Shown in pieces: positions 1-8,123 of a stretch of 64,000 nucleotides of DNA; positions within the stretch are counted from its first letter, which is position 1, and the number at the start of each line of letters is the position of its first letter. A program made the position numbers and the translations under genes. Below the pieces are notes generated by a model that searched no databases, was not told the DNA's origin, and saw nothing but the letters and a program-made list of their open reading frames with translations. The stretch lies in the NCBI RefSeq assembly GCF_013280595.1, contig NZ_JAAATY010000017.1, positions 124,001 through 188,000 of the forward strand. Reading direction: 5' to 3'. This DNA is from Kibdelosporangium persicum (GTDB lineage Bacteria > Actinomycetota > Actinomycetes > Mycobacteriales > Pseudonocardiaceae).

Positions 1-2
1 TG

Positions 3-824
3 CTGGCGGATCTGCTGCGTCCCCATCGGCCGGACGCGGTGGTGTCCTTCGCGCCGCCGAGGCACTTGTTCGGTGCGCTGGCCAGCGTGCTCGTGCCGGC
101 CCGGCTGGGTGCCGAGGCCTGGTACCGGCCGGGGTTCTTCGGTTCCCTGCCCCCGGTGGCCGGCCGGCGCGTGGTCGTCGTTGCGGTGCCGTGGATCTTC
201 CGGCTCCTGCTGGAACATCCGGACTGGGTGCGTTCGCTGGCCGACCTGACGGTGTTGCACAGCACCGCGCTGCTGCCCGCCACCGCCGGGGACTTCCTGG
301 CGAGCGCGGAGCAGGCGCGCATCGTCGAGGTCTTCGGGGCCACGGAGACGGGGGGCGTGGCGTATCGGTGGTGGCGTGGTGGAAACCCGCCGTGGCAGCT
401 GTTCGACGACGTCACAGTCGATTTCCCCGGGCCGGGTGAGCACCCGCTGGTGGTGCGCGGCCCTCGGCTGGCCGGGAATGCACGGAGCCGGCAGCTGGAC
501 GACTTCGTCGAGCCGGTCGGCGACCGGCGGTTCCGGTTCACCGGCAGGCGGAGCCGGTTGGTGAAGGTCAACGGGCGACGGTTGAACCTCGACGAGCTGG
601 AAGTGGCACTGCGCGCGGTGGTCCGGTGTGCCGACCTGGCGCTCGTGCCCAGCGCGGACGCCATGACCGGCGAACACCTGGAGTTGCTGATAGTCCCGCC
701 CGACGGCGGCCGGCACGACCTCAGCCCGGTTGTCGACGTGCTGGGGTTGCGGCCGAGGCGTGTGCACGTGGTCGATCGGATCGACCGGACCGAGACGGGC
801 AAACTCCGGCGAGCCGTGTCATGA
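3..824 (+). CDS. Acyl-adenylating (ANL) ligase, C-terminal part; 5' end outside window
   Basis: The reading frame is open from the first bases of the window, so only the C-terminal ~273 residues are seen. Visible ANL motifs are a core VFGATETGG segment (the T-E-T adenylate-binding motif), a hinge-like FTGRRSRLVKVNGRRLN and a late T-G-K-L catalytic lysine. The family activates a carboxylate as acyl-AMP and passes it to CoA or a carrier. The TETGG-x-AYRWW stretch resembles the short ligases of aryl-polyene type clusters more than classical 4-coumarate:CoA ligases, but this is from memory. The next gene (an aromatic amino acid lyase/aminomutase) overlaps the stop by ATGA, so the two are probably translated together. 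The ligase may activate the cinnamate or beta-amino acid that enzyme makes. Family is sure; substrate is inference. Confidence 0.85.
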   Translation: MADLLRPHRPDAVVSFAPPRHLFGALASVLVPARLGAEAWYRPGFFGSLPPVAGRRVVVVAVPWIFRLLLEHPDWVRSLADLTVLHSTALLPATAGDFLASAEQARIVEVFGATETGGVAYRWWRGGNPPWQLFDDVTVDFPGPGEHPLVVRGPRLAGNARSRQLDDFVEPVGDRRFRFTGRRSRLVKVNGRRLNLDELEVALRAVVRCADLALVPSADAMTGEHLELLIVPPDGGRHDLSPVVDVLGLRPRRVHVVDRIDRTETGKLRRAVS

Positions 825-2287
825 GCGGACTGGCTTCGCTGGTGCGGCAGGCAGGCTGGGACGCCGTGCTGCCCGACTGCGGTCCGGACGACATCGACCG
901 GATGGCCGAGAGCACCGCGACCGTGGACAAGGCACTGGCCGCCGGAGTGCGGATCTACGGCCTCACCCAGGGCTTCGGGCCGCTTGTGGAGTTCACCGCG
1001 GCGTCCGAGGCCGAGCAGGGCACGAGCCTGATCGCCCACCTGGGCAGTGGCCAGGGCCGCCCACTGGACCCGGACGTCTGCCGGTTGATCGTGTGGCTGC
1101 GGCTGGTGAGCATGCGCAAGGGGTATTCGGCGGTGTCGCCGGAGTTCTGGCACGTGCTCGCGGACCTGTGGAATCGCGGGTTCACCCCGGCGATTCCCCG
1201 CGACGGCACGGTCAGCGCGAGCGGCGACCTGCAACCGCTGGCACATGCGGCTCTCGCGTACGCCGGTCACGGCGACGCGTGGGTGCGGGTCGAGAACGAA
1301 TGGACACTGCGCCCCGCCGCCGAAACGCTCGCGGCACTGTCGGCCGAACCCGTCGAATGGCCGGTCCGGGAGGCGTTGGCGTTCGTCAACGGGACCGGTG
1401 CCAGCCTCGCCGTCGCGATCGTGAACCAGCAGTCGGCGACACGGCTCGTACGCGCGGTCACCCTGCTGACGGCCCGTATTGTCTTCCTGTTGCGCGCCAA
1501 CAGGGAGCACTACCACCCGGGTGTCGCGGTCGCTCGTGGCCAACCTGGACAGTCCACTGTGGCGCGCTGGTTGCGTGAGTCGCTGCCGCCGGACACGGCC
1601 AGGGACCCGGCACGGCCGCTGCAGGAGCCGTACAGCCTGCGGTGCGCGCCGCAAGTGCTCGGCGCGGTACTCGACCAGCTCGACTCGGCGGGCAACGTCC
1701 TGCTGAACGAGGCGTTCGGCTGTACGGACAACCCGCTTACCTACGAAACGGAGGTGCTGCACGGCGGCAACTTCCACGCGATGCCGGTCGGCCTCGCCTC
1801 CGACCAGATCGGGCTGGCCCTGCACCAAGCCGCCTACCTGGCGGAACGACAGCTGGCCCTGATCTGCGACCCCGGCACCAACGGCGGACTGCCGCCCATG
1901 CTCACCCCGCGCCCGGGACGTGGCTGCGGCCTGGCGGGGGTGCAGATCAGCGCGACCTCGTTCGTGTCCAGAATCAGGCAGTTGGTGTACCCGGCGTCGC
2001 TGACGTCGTTGCCGACCAACGGCTGGAACCAGGACCACGTCCCGATGGCGCTCAACGGCGCCAATTCGGTGGCCGACGCGCTGGATCTGGCCTGGCTGGT
2101 GGCCGGTTCACTCGCGGTCGGCGCCGCGCAGCTCGCGTCGATGGTGGGCGAGCAGCCGCGGGACGAGTTGTGGGCCGCGCTCGCGCGGATCAGTCCTCCG
2201 CTGGCGGCCGACCGGCCGCTGGCAGGTGAGGTCAGGGCCGCCCGTGATCTGCTGGCCGAAGCGGCCGGACAATTGTTCCGGCCGTGA
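821..2287 (+). CDS. MIO-type aromatic amino acid ammonia-lyase / 2,3-aminomutase
   Basis: This 488-aa protein belongs to the HAL/PAL/TAL family. It has the MIO-forming Ala-Ser-Gly at about residues 133-135 in VSASGDLQPLAH, and the catalytic tyrosine loop IYGLTQGFG (Tyr46). The family removes or shifts the alpha-amino group of His, Phe or Tyr to give cinnamates or beta-amino acids. It is a little short (typical 500-540 aa). A longer in-frame reading exists upstream, but the ATG at 821 overlaps the preceding ligase stop (ATGA), is coupled to it and gives a normal N-terminus. Lyase and aminomutase cannot be told apart by eye. The coupled acyl ligase and nearby sugar genes suggest it supplies a starter acid or beta-amino acid for a glycosylated natural product. 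Confidence 0.9.
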   Translation: MSGLASLVRQAGWDAVLPDCGPDDIDRMAESTATVDKALAAGVRIYGLTQGFGPLVEFTAASEAEQGTSLIAHLGSGQGRPLDPDVCRLIVWLRLVSMRKGYSAVSPEFWHVLADLWNRGFTPAIPRDGTVSASGDLQPLAHAALAYAGHGDAWVRVENEWTLRPAAETLAALSAEPVEWPVREALAFVNGTGASLAVAIVNQQSATRLVRAVTLLTARIVFLLRANREHYHPGVAVARGQPGQSTVARWLRESLPPDTARDPARPLQEPYSLRCAPQVLGAVLDQLDSAGNVLLNEAFGCTDNPLTYETEVLHGGNFHAMPVGLASDQIGLALHQAAYLAERQLALICDPGTNGGLPPMLTPRPGRGCGLAGVQISATSFVSRIRQLVYPASLTSLPTNGWNQDHVPMALNGANSVADALDLAWLVAGSLAVGAAQLASMVGEQPRDELWAALARISPPLAADRPLAGEVRAARDLLAEAAGQLFRP

Positions 2288-2401
2288 TTTTCACCAGGAA
2301 ATTCGTCGTACCGAATTCCGTACGGACGACGCTGTGGAGCCGATGGATTCGGTAACTTCTTGTCCGGTAACCGGTTCGGCAACTTCTCGAGGAGATTTGA
2401 T

Positions 2402-3631
2402 ATGCCGGTCACATCCCAATGCCGTATTTGCGACGGAATCGTCCAGGAGTTCTTCGACTTCGGGCGGCAGCCGTTGTCCGACGCGTTCGCCGAGCCGGCG
2501 AGGGCCGGGGACAACGAGTTCTTCTTCCGGCTGGCCACCGGGATCTGCACGTCGTGCTCGATGGTGCAGCTGATGGAGGAGGTCCCGCGCGAGGAGATGT
2601 TCCACGAGGACTACCCGTACCTGTCCTCGGGTTCGTCGTTCATGCGCGAGCACTTCGGCAAACTCGCCGAGCGGTTCCGCACCACCGAGCTGACCGGGCC
2701 GGACCCGTTCATCGTCGAGCTCGGCTGCAATGACGGGATCATGCTCAAGGCGCTGGCCGACGCGGGAATCCGGCATCTGGGCGTCGAGCCGTCCGGTGGC
2801 GTCGCGGATCTCGCCGCTGCCAAGGGCATCACCGTGCGCAAGGACTTCTTCGAGGAGAAGGTCGCCTCGGAAATCCGGGCCGAGCAGGGCCCGGCGGACG
2901 TCATCTACGCCGCGAACACGCTCTGCCATATCCCGTACATGGGCTCGATTCTGCGCGGCGTGGTGAATCTGCTCGCCCCGAAGGGCGTTTTCGTCTTCGA
3001 GGACCCGTACTTCGCCGACATCGTCCGCCGCAACTCGTTCGACCAGATCTACGACGAGCATTTCTTCTTCTTCACCGCGCAGTCGGTGCGGGAGATGGCG
3101 AAGCTGCACGGCCTGGAACTGGTCGACGTCGAGCGGATTCCGGTGCACGGCGGCGAAGTCCGCTACACGCTCGCGCTGGCGGGTGCCCGCACGCCGAGCG
3201 CGGCGGTGGCCGAGCTGATCGCGGCCGAGCAGGAGCAGAAGCTGACCGACTTCGCGACGCTGGAGTCGTTCGGTGCCAACGTCCGCCAGATCCGCGACGA
3301 CCTGGTCAGCTTGCTGCGTGAGCTGAAGGACAAGGGCCACCGGGTGGTCGGCTACGGCGCGACGGCCAAGAGCGCCACGGTGCTCAACTTCTGCGGGATC
3401 GGCCCCGACCTGATCGAGTTCATCTCGGACACCAGCTCCACCAAGCAGGGCAGGGTCACGCCCGGCTCGCACATCCCGGTCAAGCCGCCGACCGAGTTCG
3501 CGGCCCGCTACCCGGACTACGCGGTGCTGTTCGCGTGGAACCACGCCGAGGAAATCATGGCCAAGGAACAGGATTTCCGGGACGCGGGCGGCCGGTGGAT
3601 CCAGTACGTGCCCAGTGTGCACGTGTCCTGA
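2402..3631 (+). CDS. NDP-hexose 3-C-methyltransferase (EvaC/TylCIII-like)
   Basis: This is a 409-aa SAM-dependent sugar C-methyltransferase. The N-terminus has the Zn-binding Cys motifs of the family (CRICDG near residue 7 and CTSC near 51), then the SAM site VELGCNDGIML near 105-115, and the C-terminal sugar-methyltransferase domain (VGYGATAKSATVLN). Family members methylate C-3 of a TDP-3-keto-deoxyhexose, giving branched sugars such as vancosamine. Start ATG 2402 follows GAGGAG; the frame is open upstream but that part lacks homology. With the aminotransferase, 2,3-dehydratase and epimerase nearby it completes the EvaA-B-C-D set. A perfect hairpin follows the stop. Confidence 0.92.
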   Translation: MPVTSQCRICDGIVQEFFDFGRQPLSDAFAEPARAGDNEFFFRLATGICTSCSMVQLMEEVPREEMFHEDYPYLSSGSSFMREHFGKLAERFRTTELTGPDPFIVELGCNDGIMLKALADAGIRHLGVEPSGGVADLAAAKGITVRKDFFEEKVASEIRAEQGPADVIYAANTLCHIPYMGSILRGVVNLLAPKGVFVFEDPYFADIVRRNSFDQIYDEHFFFFTAQSVREMAKLHGLELVDVERIPVHGGEVRYTLALAGARTPSAAVAELIAAEQEQKLTDFATLESFGANVRQIRDDLVSLLRELKDKGHRVVGYGATAKSATVLNFCGIGPDLIEFISDTSSTKQGRVTPGSHIPVKPPTEFAARYPDYAVLFAWNHAEEIMAKEQDFRDAGGRWIQYVPSVHVS

Positions 3632-3646
3632 TCAGACGAACACCAA

Positions 3647-3672
3647 GGCCGGGGTGGCATGCCACCCCGGCC
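3647..3672. terminator. Perfect 26-bp hairpin between convergent genes
   Basis: GGCCGGGGTGGCA is followed directly by its exact complement, giving a 13-bp arm. It lies 15 bp after the methyltransferase stop and 22 bp from the stop of the convergent LmbU gene, so it can serve as a bidirectional terminator. There is no T-tract, as is usual in actinomycetes. Confidence 0.75.
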
Positions 3673-3694
3673 AGTTCGTTGGCAGATCCCCGAA

Positions 3695-4339
3695 TCACTC
3701 CCGCGCGGCGGCCGCCTCGTCGAGCACGGCGACGATCCACGTCAGCAGATCCTGGTCGACCGTCGCCGCGGCGTCCTGCCAGCGTTGCTGCTGGTCGGGG
3801 ATGATGGTGACCTGTAGCCGGGTGCCCGGCAGGGGAGTCCCGTTCCGCGCTGTCCCGTCCTGGCCGGCACGGCGGCTGGCCTTCACGCGGTTGCGCAGCT
3901 CGTTGCGTGACCAGTTGTGTTTCTCCGCGCGGTCCATCCAGTCGTCCTGCTCGGCCTCCGGCAGGCTCGCCACTTCGGCGTGGTGCTGGAAGGTCAGCGA
4001 CTCACGCCTGCGCTCGCGCGGGAACTTCCGCGCGACCCACGCATAGTTGCGCAACGTCTGGTAGTCCAGACCGGTCTCTTCGATCGCCCGCTTGTAGCGG
4101 TCCGAGTACTCCGTTTGCCCGTAGATCAGCCAATCGCCCAGCCACCAGGCCGACGAGTCCGAGATGGTGAAGATCTGACGGCCTATTCTCCGCCATTCAT
4201 CGAGCGGCATTCTCGCGGGCAGCGCGAGGCAGGTCCGCATTGTCAGTGCGGTGCCGAGCGACGATGTCGACGACCGTGACGGTCCACGCTGTTCCGGCTT
4301 GTCCCCAGTGCGTCCGGCAGCGCCTTCGCTCATTGGCAT
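3695..4339 (-). CDS. LmbU-family pathway-specific transcriptional activator
   Basis: The 214-aa protein matches the LmbU family known from the lincomycin cluster and related loci. The conserved block runs from about residue 35 (LPARMPLDEWRRIG) through SSAWWLGDWLIYGQ, the segment around RAIEETGLDYQTLRNYAWV, and HHAEVASLPEAEQ to the helix NWSRNELRNRVKASRR. LmbU proteins bind DNA and activate antibiotic genes but lack a classical HTH. The first ~30 residues are low-complexity; ATG 4339 (or 4333) has GGGGAA upstream, and an internal ATG at 4240 would give just the conserved core. It lies inside the sugar cassette, divergent from the aminotransferase, so it probably controls this cluster. Confidence 0.88.
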   Translation of the reverse strand: MPMSEGAAGRTGDKPEQRGPSRSSTSSLGTALTMRTCLALPARMPLDEWRRIGRQIFTISDSSAWWLGDWLIYGQTEYSDRYKRAIEETGLDYQTLRNYAWVARKFPRERRRESLTFQHHAEVASLPEAEQDDWMDRAEKHNWSRNELRNRVKASRRAGQDGTARNGTPLPGTRLQVTIIPDQQQRWQDAAATVDQDLLTWIVAVLDEAAAARE

Positions 4340-4783
4340 TGGCTTTGTTCCCCAGTTCTTTCTCCCCCGGTGGCTCCGCGCCGAGCCGCATCACGCGCCC
4401 CCCTCGCGGCTGTTGTCCCCGGACGCCATGTTGCCAGTGTTGGCACTCGCGGACAACGCAGGTCAGTCACGGGGAACCGGACACCTGCGGGTTCGGTGAC
4501 AACTGGCGGCGACTCGGTGTTGCCTGCCGTCCCGCCAGCGGGACGGCCGCGCCCGCCGGACCGGCGACGCGGCGCGGCCGGGCGGCCGGACCGGGCCGAA
4601 GAATGAATCGGCGGCTGTCGGCTCGGAATGGAAATTGACTGCCGCTCGCCAGGTGAGTAGTTTTCCTGAGGAGCGCGGAATCGCCGGAATCCAACGTTGA
4701 TGCGTCTGTCCGTTGGCGGTTGCCGGTCGTGATGTCGCCCATTCGAATTGTGATCCCATGCGTGCTGGAGGATGACGTCGACC
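4340..4783. promoter_or_regulatory. Divergent intergenic region, LmbU gene / aminotransferase
   Basis: About 440 bp between divergent starts, with AT-richer patches near 4340-4370 and 4620-4760. It must hold the promoters for the LmbU regulator and the rightward sugar operon and is the best place to look for LmbU sites. I see no convincing palindrome or consensus -10/-35 and no credible gene; the open frames here are shadows. Confidence 0.5.
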
Positions 4784-5893
4784 ATGACTCAATATGTCTG
4801 GGGTTATCTGGACGAATATGAAAGCGAGCGGGCCGACCTCCTCGCTGCGGTGGACGAGGTCTTCCGCTCGGGCAAGCTCGTGCTCGGGCCGAGCGTCGCC
4901 GGGTTCGAGCGGGAGTTCGCCGACTACCACGGGGCCGCGCACTGCGTGGGCGTCGACAACGGGACCAACGCGATCGTGCTGGCCCTGCGCGCGATCGGTG
5001 TGGGCGCCGGCGACGAAGTCATCACCGTCTCGAACACCGCTGCCCCCACGGTGATCGCGATCGATGCCGTCGGCGCCACACCGGTCTTCGTCGACGTGCA
5101 CGAGGACACGTACCTGATGCGCGTCGACCAGATCGAAGCCGCGATCACCGAACGCACCAAATGCCTGCTGCCAGTGCACCTGTACGGGCAGTGCGTCGAC
5201 ATGGCGCCGCTGGAGGCCGTCGCGGCCAAGCACGGCCTGCGCGTCCTGGAAGACTGCGCGCAGGCGCACGGCGCCACGCACCACGGCCGGATCGCGGGCT
5301 CGATGGGGCTCGTCTCGGCGTTCTCCTTCTATCCCACCAAGGTTCTCGGCGCCTACGGCGACGGTGGAGCAGCGGTCACCAGCGACCCCGAGGTGGACGC
5401 CAACCTCCGCAGGCTGCGCTACTACGGCATGGAGGACGTCTACCACGTCGTGCAGACGCCGGGCTACAACAGCAGGCTCGACGAGGTACAGGCGGAGATC
5501 CTGCGCCGCAAGCTGACCCGGCTGCCCGAGTACCTCGCCGGTCGCCGCGCGATCGCCGACCGTTACGTGGAAGCCTTGTCGGACACCGACCTCGTGCTCC
5601 CGGTGACCGCGCCGGGCAACGACCACGTGTACTACGTCTACGTCGTCCGCCACCCGCAGCGCGACAGGATCATCGCGGCGCTGCGCGAGCACGACGTCCA
5701 CCTCAACATCAGCTACCCGTGGCCGGTGCACGTCCAGAAGGGCTTCGCGCACCTCGGCGTCGAGCCCGGCACGCTGCCGGTCACCGAACGGCTGGCCGGC
5801 GAGATCTTCTCGCTGCCCATGTACCCGTCGCTGACCCGCGGCGCGCAGGACAAGGTCATCGACGCGCTGCGCGAAGTCCTTGCCACCCTCTGA
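4784..5893 (+). CDS. PLP-dependent NDP-3-ketohexose aminotransferase (DegT/EvaB-like)
   Basis: A 369-aa sugar aminotransferase of the DegT/DnrJ/EryC1 family. It has the N-terminal [13 protein letters not shown] block, the PLP-binding DNGTNA loop near 58-63, and the Schiff-base lysine at about K186 in [14 protein letters not shown]. Such enzymes place the amino group on C-3 of a 3-keto-deoxysugar; EvaB is the archetype for vancosamine-type sugars. ATG 4784 gives the family's usual N-terminus; another ATG at 4772 directly abuts GGAGG and is less likely. It is the first gene of the rightward sugar operon, with the 2,3-dehydratase 14 bp downstream. Confidence 0.93.
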   Translation: MTQYVWGYLDEYESERADLLAAVDEVFRSGKLVLGPSVAGFEREFADYHGAAHCVGVDNGTNAIVLALRAIGVGAGDEVITVSNTAAPTVIAIDAVGATPVFVDVHEDTYLMRVDQIEAAITERTKCLLPVHLYGQCVDMAPLEAVAAKHGLRVLEDCAQAHGATHHGRIAGSMGLVSAFSFYPTKVLGAYGDGGAAVTSDPEVDANLRRLRYYGMEDVYHVVQTPGYNSRLDEVQAEILRRKLTRLPEYLAGRRAIADRYVEALSDTDLVLPVTAPGNDHVYYVYVVRHPQRDRIIAALREHDVHLNISYPWPVHVQKGFAHLGVEPGTLPVTERLAGEIFSLPMYPSLTRGAQDKVIDALREVLATL

Positions 5894-5907
5894 CGAAGGG
5901 ACTTGCC

Positions 5908-7278
5908 GTGACTTCCACGAGTGCCGCGCCGGTGACCGGGGACGGCGTGCTGACGACAATCGCGGAGTTCGACCAGTGGTGGGCGGGCCGCCACCGCGCC
6001 GGCCGGTTCGAGGTGACCAGGATCCCGTTCGCCGAACTGGACACCTGGCACTTCGATGAGGCGACCGGCAACCTCGGGCACGACAGCGGCCGGTTCTTCA
6101 CCATCGAGGGGCTGCAGGTCGAGGTCGGCGGCGGGGCGGTCGACTGGCAGCCGATCATCAACCAGCCGGAGATCGGCCTGCTCGGCATCGTGGTCAAGGA
6201 GTTCGGCGGGGTGCTGCACTGCCTGATGCAGGCCAAGATGGAACCGGGCAACGTCAACACGTTGCAGCTCTCGCCGACCGTGCAGGCCACCCGCAGCAAC
6301 TACACGCAGGTGCACCGCGGCGCGACCACCCGGTACCTCGACCTGTTCATCGGGCCGGACCGCGGCGAGGTCCTCGTCGACGTCCTGCAGTCGGAACAGG
6401 GCGCGTGGTTCTGGCGCAAGCGAAACCGCAACGTGGTCGTCAGGATCACCGAGGACGTCCCGATCAACGACGACTACCGCTGGCTGCCACTGCACCTGGT
6501 CCGCGAGCTGATGCGGGTGGACAACCTGGTGAACATGGACGCCCGGACTGTGTTGTCCTGCATGCCTTTCGCGCAGCCTGACGAGGCCGTGCAGTCCAAG
6601 GGGACGTCCTTCGCCGACGCGCTCACCCGCTCTTATCTGTCGGACAAGGCGTTGCACACGTCCGGTGCCGTGTTGAGCTGGTTCACCGAGGCGAAGACCA
6701 TGTGCGACTGGAGTGTCCGCCTGATCCCGGTCGGCGAGGTGCGCAACTGGTCACGCACCGAGTACGAGATCGCCGACGACGCCGGGCGGGACTTCCGTAT
6801 CATCGGGGTGCGGGTCGAGGCGGGCAACCGCGAGGTCGCCGCGTGGACCCAGCCGCTGCTCGAGCCGCGCGGCCAAGGCCTGGCGATCTTCGTGACTCGC
6901 TCGATCAACGACGTGCTGCACGTGCTCGTCCAGGCACGCCCGGAGATCGGGCTGCTGGACCTGGTCGAGATGGGTCCGACCGTGCAGCTGCTGCCAGGCC
7001 GGGACCCCGCCGACGTCGACGACCCGTTCGTCAAGGGCGTCGCGACCGGTGAGGTCGGGCGGATCCGTTACGACACCGTGCTTTCCGAGGAAGGCGGCCG
7101 GTTCCTCAACGCGCTCACCCGTTACCGCGTGGTGGAGGTCGGCGACGAGTTCCCCGTCGACGTGCCGCCGAACTTCTGCTGGCTGACCGTGCGGCAGCTG
7201 ATGGACCTGTTGCGGCACGGCCACTACCTCAACATCGAAGCGCGCAGCCTGCTCGCCTGCGTGCACAGCTTGTGGTGA
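5908..7278 (+). CDS. NDP-hexose 2,3-dehydratase (EvaA/TylCVI-like)
   Basis: A 456-aa protein made of two related halves, as in the NDP-hexose 2,3-dehydratase family. Each half has the core G-I-x-VKEFGGVLH / IFVTRSINDVLHVLVQA and ends in a WLPLHLVRELM / WLTVRQLMDLL block. The enzyme removes the C-2 hydroxyl of TDP-4-keto-6-deoxyglucose, giving the 3,4-diketo-2,6-dideoxy intermediate, and so commits the sugar to the 2-deoxy series. Start GTG 5908 has GAAGGGA upstream. It sits 14 bp after the aminotransferase; the next gene is separated by a small inverted-repeat element. Confidence 0.93.
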   Translation: MTSTSAAPVTGDGVLTTIAEFDQWWAGRHRAGRFEVTRIPFAELDTWHFDEATGNLGHDSGRFFTIEGLQVEVGGGAVDWQPIINQPEIGLLGIVVKEFGGVLHCLMQAKMEPGNVNTLQLSPTVQATRSNYTQVHRGATTRYLDLFIGPDRGEVLVDVLQSEQGAWFWRKRNRNVVVRITEDVPINDDYRWLPLHLVRELMRVDNLVNMDARTVLSCMPFAQPDEAVQSKGTSFADALTRSYLSDKALHTSGAVLSWFTEAKTMCDWSVRLIPVGEVRNWSRTEYEIADDAGRDFRIIGVRVEAGNREVAAWTQPLLEPRGQGLAIFVTRSINDVLHVLVQARPEIGLLDLVEMGPTVQLLPGRDPADVDDPFVKGVATGEVGRIRYDTVLSEEGGRFLNALTRYRVVEVGDEFPVDVPPNFCWLTVRQLMDLLRHGHYLNIEARSLLACVHSLW

Positions 7279-7297
7279 CTTGGACCCGGATGCGCGA

Positions 7298-7467
7298 CCT
7301 AGGCCGTGTTTCAAATGCCCGATCGCGATAGCCGGGCCGGATGCGGCCCCTGACGCCACCGCGGGACCGCCCAAAGACAACCAGTATTCGCGGCGATCCC
7401 GCGGCGACGCCAGGAACCGCCCCGATCCCGACTCTCATCGACCGGGACATTCGAAACACGACCTAGG
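7298..7467. mobile_element. MITE-like inverted-repeat element, ~170 bp, non-coding
   Basis: CCTAGGCCGTGTTTCAAATG at 7298-7317 reappears inverted at 7448-7467 with two mismatches, so near-perfect ~20-bp terminal repeats face each other over ~130 bp with no gene. Both ends sit at CTAG (7299-7302 and 7463-7466), which could be a target duplication. Ends of this style resemble those of actinobacterial IS5-group elements (from memory). The right end lies immediately before the AGGAGG ribosome site of the epimerase gene, so the element forms that gene's leader. Confidence 0.6.
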
Positions 7468-7479
7468 AGGGAAACCCTG

Positions 7480-8097
7480 ATGCAGGCACGGAAACTGGCC
7501 GTCGAAGGCGCGGTCGAGTTCTCGCCGAGGATCTTCGCCGACGACCGCGGCCACTTCGTGTCGCCGTATCAGGAGGCCGCCTTCGTCGACGCGGTCGGCA
7601 AACCGCTGTTCGCCGTGACACAGACCAACATCAGCATGTCGCGGCGCGGGGTGGTACGCGGCATCCACTACACGACCACCCCGCCCGGAACGGCGAAGTA
7701 CGTCTACTGCACGCGGGGCAGGGTGCTCGACATCGTCGTCGACATCCGCGTCGGCTCGCCGACGTACGGGAAGTGGGATGCGGTCATCCTCGACCCGGAG
7801 TCCTACCGCTCCACCTATATGCCGTTGGGCGTCGGTCACGCGTTCGTGGCGCTCGAGGACAAGTCCGTGATGTCCTACCTGCTGTCGCAGAGCTATGTGC
7901 CGGAGAACGAACTGGCGCTGTCGGTCCTCGACCCCGACCTCAGCCTGCCGATCCCGCACGACATCGACCCCGTGCTGTCCGACCGTGACCTGAACGCGCC
8001 GAGGCTGGCCGAGGCCAACGCGCGCGGCCTGTTACCGGACTACGCCACGTGTCTGCGGATCGAGGCGAGCCCGTTGGTCAACTCCCGGCCGGCCTGA
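7480..8097 (+). CDS. dTDP-4-keto-hexose 3,5-epimerase (RmlC/EvaD-like)
   Basis: A 205-aa cupin epimerase. It has the RmlC pattern: an N-terminal FADDRGHFVSPYQEAAF, the catalytic-His block GVVRGIHY, a central TRGRVLDIVVDIRVGSPTYGKW and GVGHAFVALED. EvaD-type enzymes invert C-5 of the 3-amino-3-methyl 4-keto intermediate to the L-sugar. ATG 7480 follows a strong AGGAGG. A rare TTA leucine codon lies near the 3' end (8032-8034), so full translation may depend on bldA-type tRNA. The leader is formed by the inverted-repeat element upstream; the dehydratase follows after 26 bp. Confidence 0.93.
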   Translation: MQARKLAVEGAVEFSPRIFADDRGHFVSPYQEAAFVDAVGKPLFAVTQTNISMSRRGVVRGIHYTTTPPGTAKYVYCTRGRVLDIVVDIRVGSPTYGKWDAVILDPESYRSTYMPLGVGHAFVALEDKSVMSYLLSQSYVPENELALSVLDPDLSLPIPHDIDPVLSDRDLNAPRLAEANARGLLPDYATCLRIEASPLVNSRPA

Positions 8098-8123
8098 TCC
8101 CGATCTCTCGAAAGGTGCCCCTG

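Noticed and set aside
2291-3622. 443-aa open frame antisense to the C-methyltransferase
   Set aside because: It mirrors a gene with clear motifs; the translation is Arg/Val/Asp/Gly-rich with no family features. It is a GC-driven shadow.
5161-5907. Extension of the 2,3-dehydratase frame far upstream
   Set aside because: The upstream part lies inside the aminotransferase gene and is low-complexity Arg/Pro; GTG 5908 with a ribosome site is the start.
4463-5959. 498-aa open frame antisense to the sugar aminotransferase
   Set aside because: Shadow of the PLP aminotransferase; no ribosome site and composition typical of antisense GC-rich DNA.
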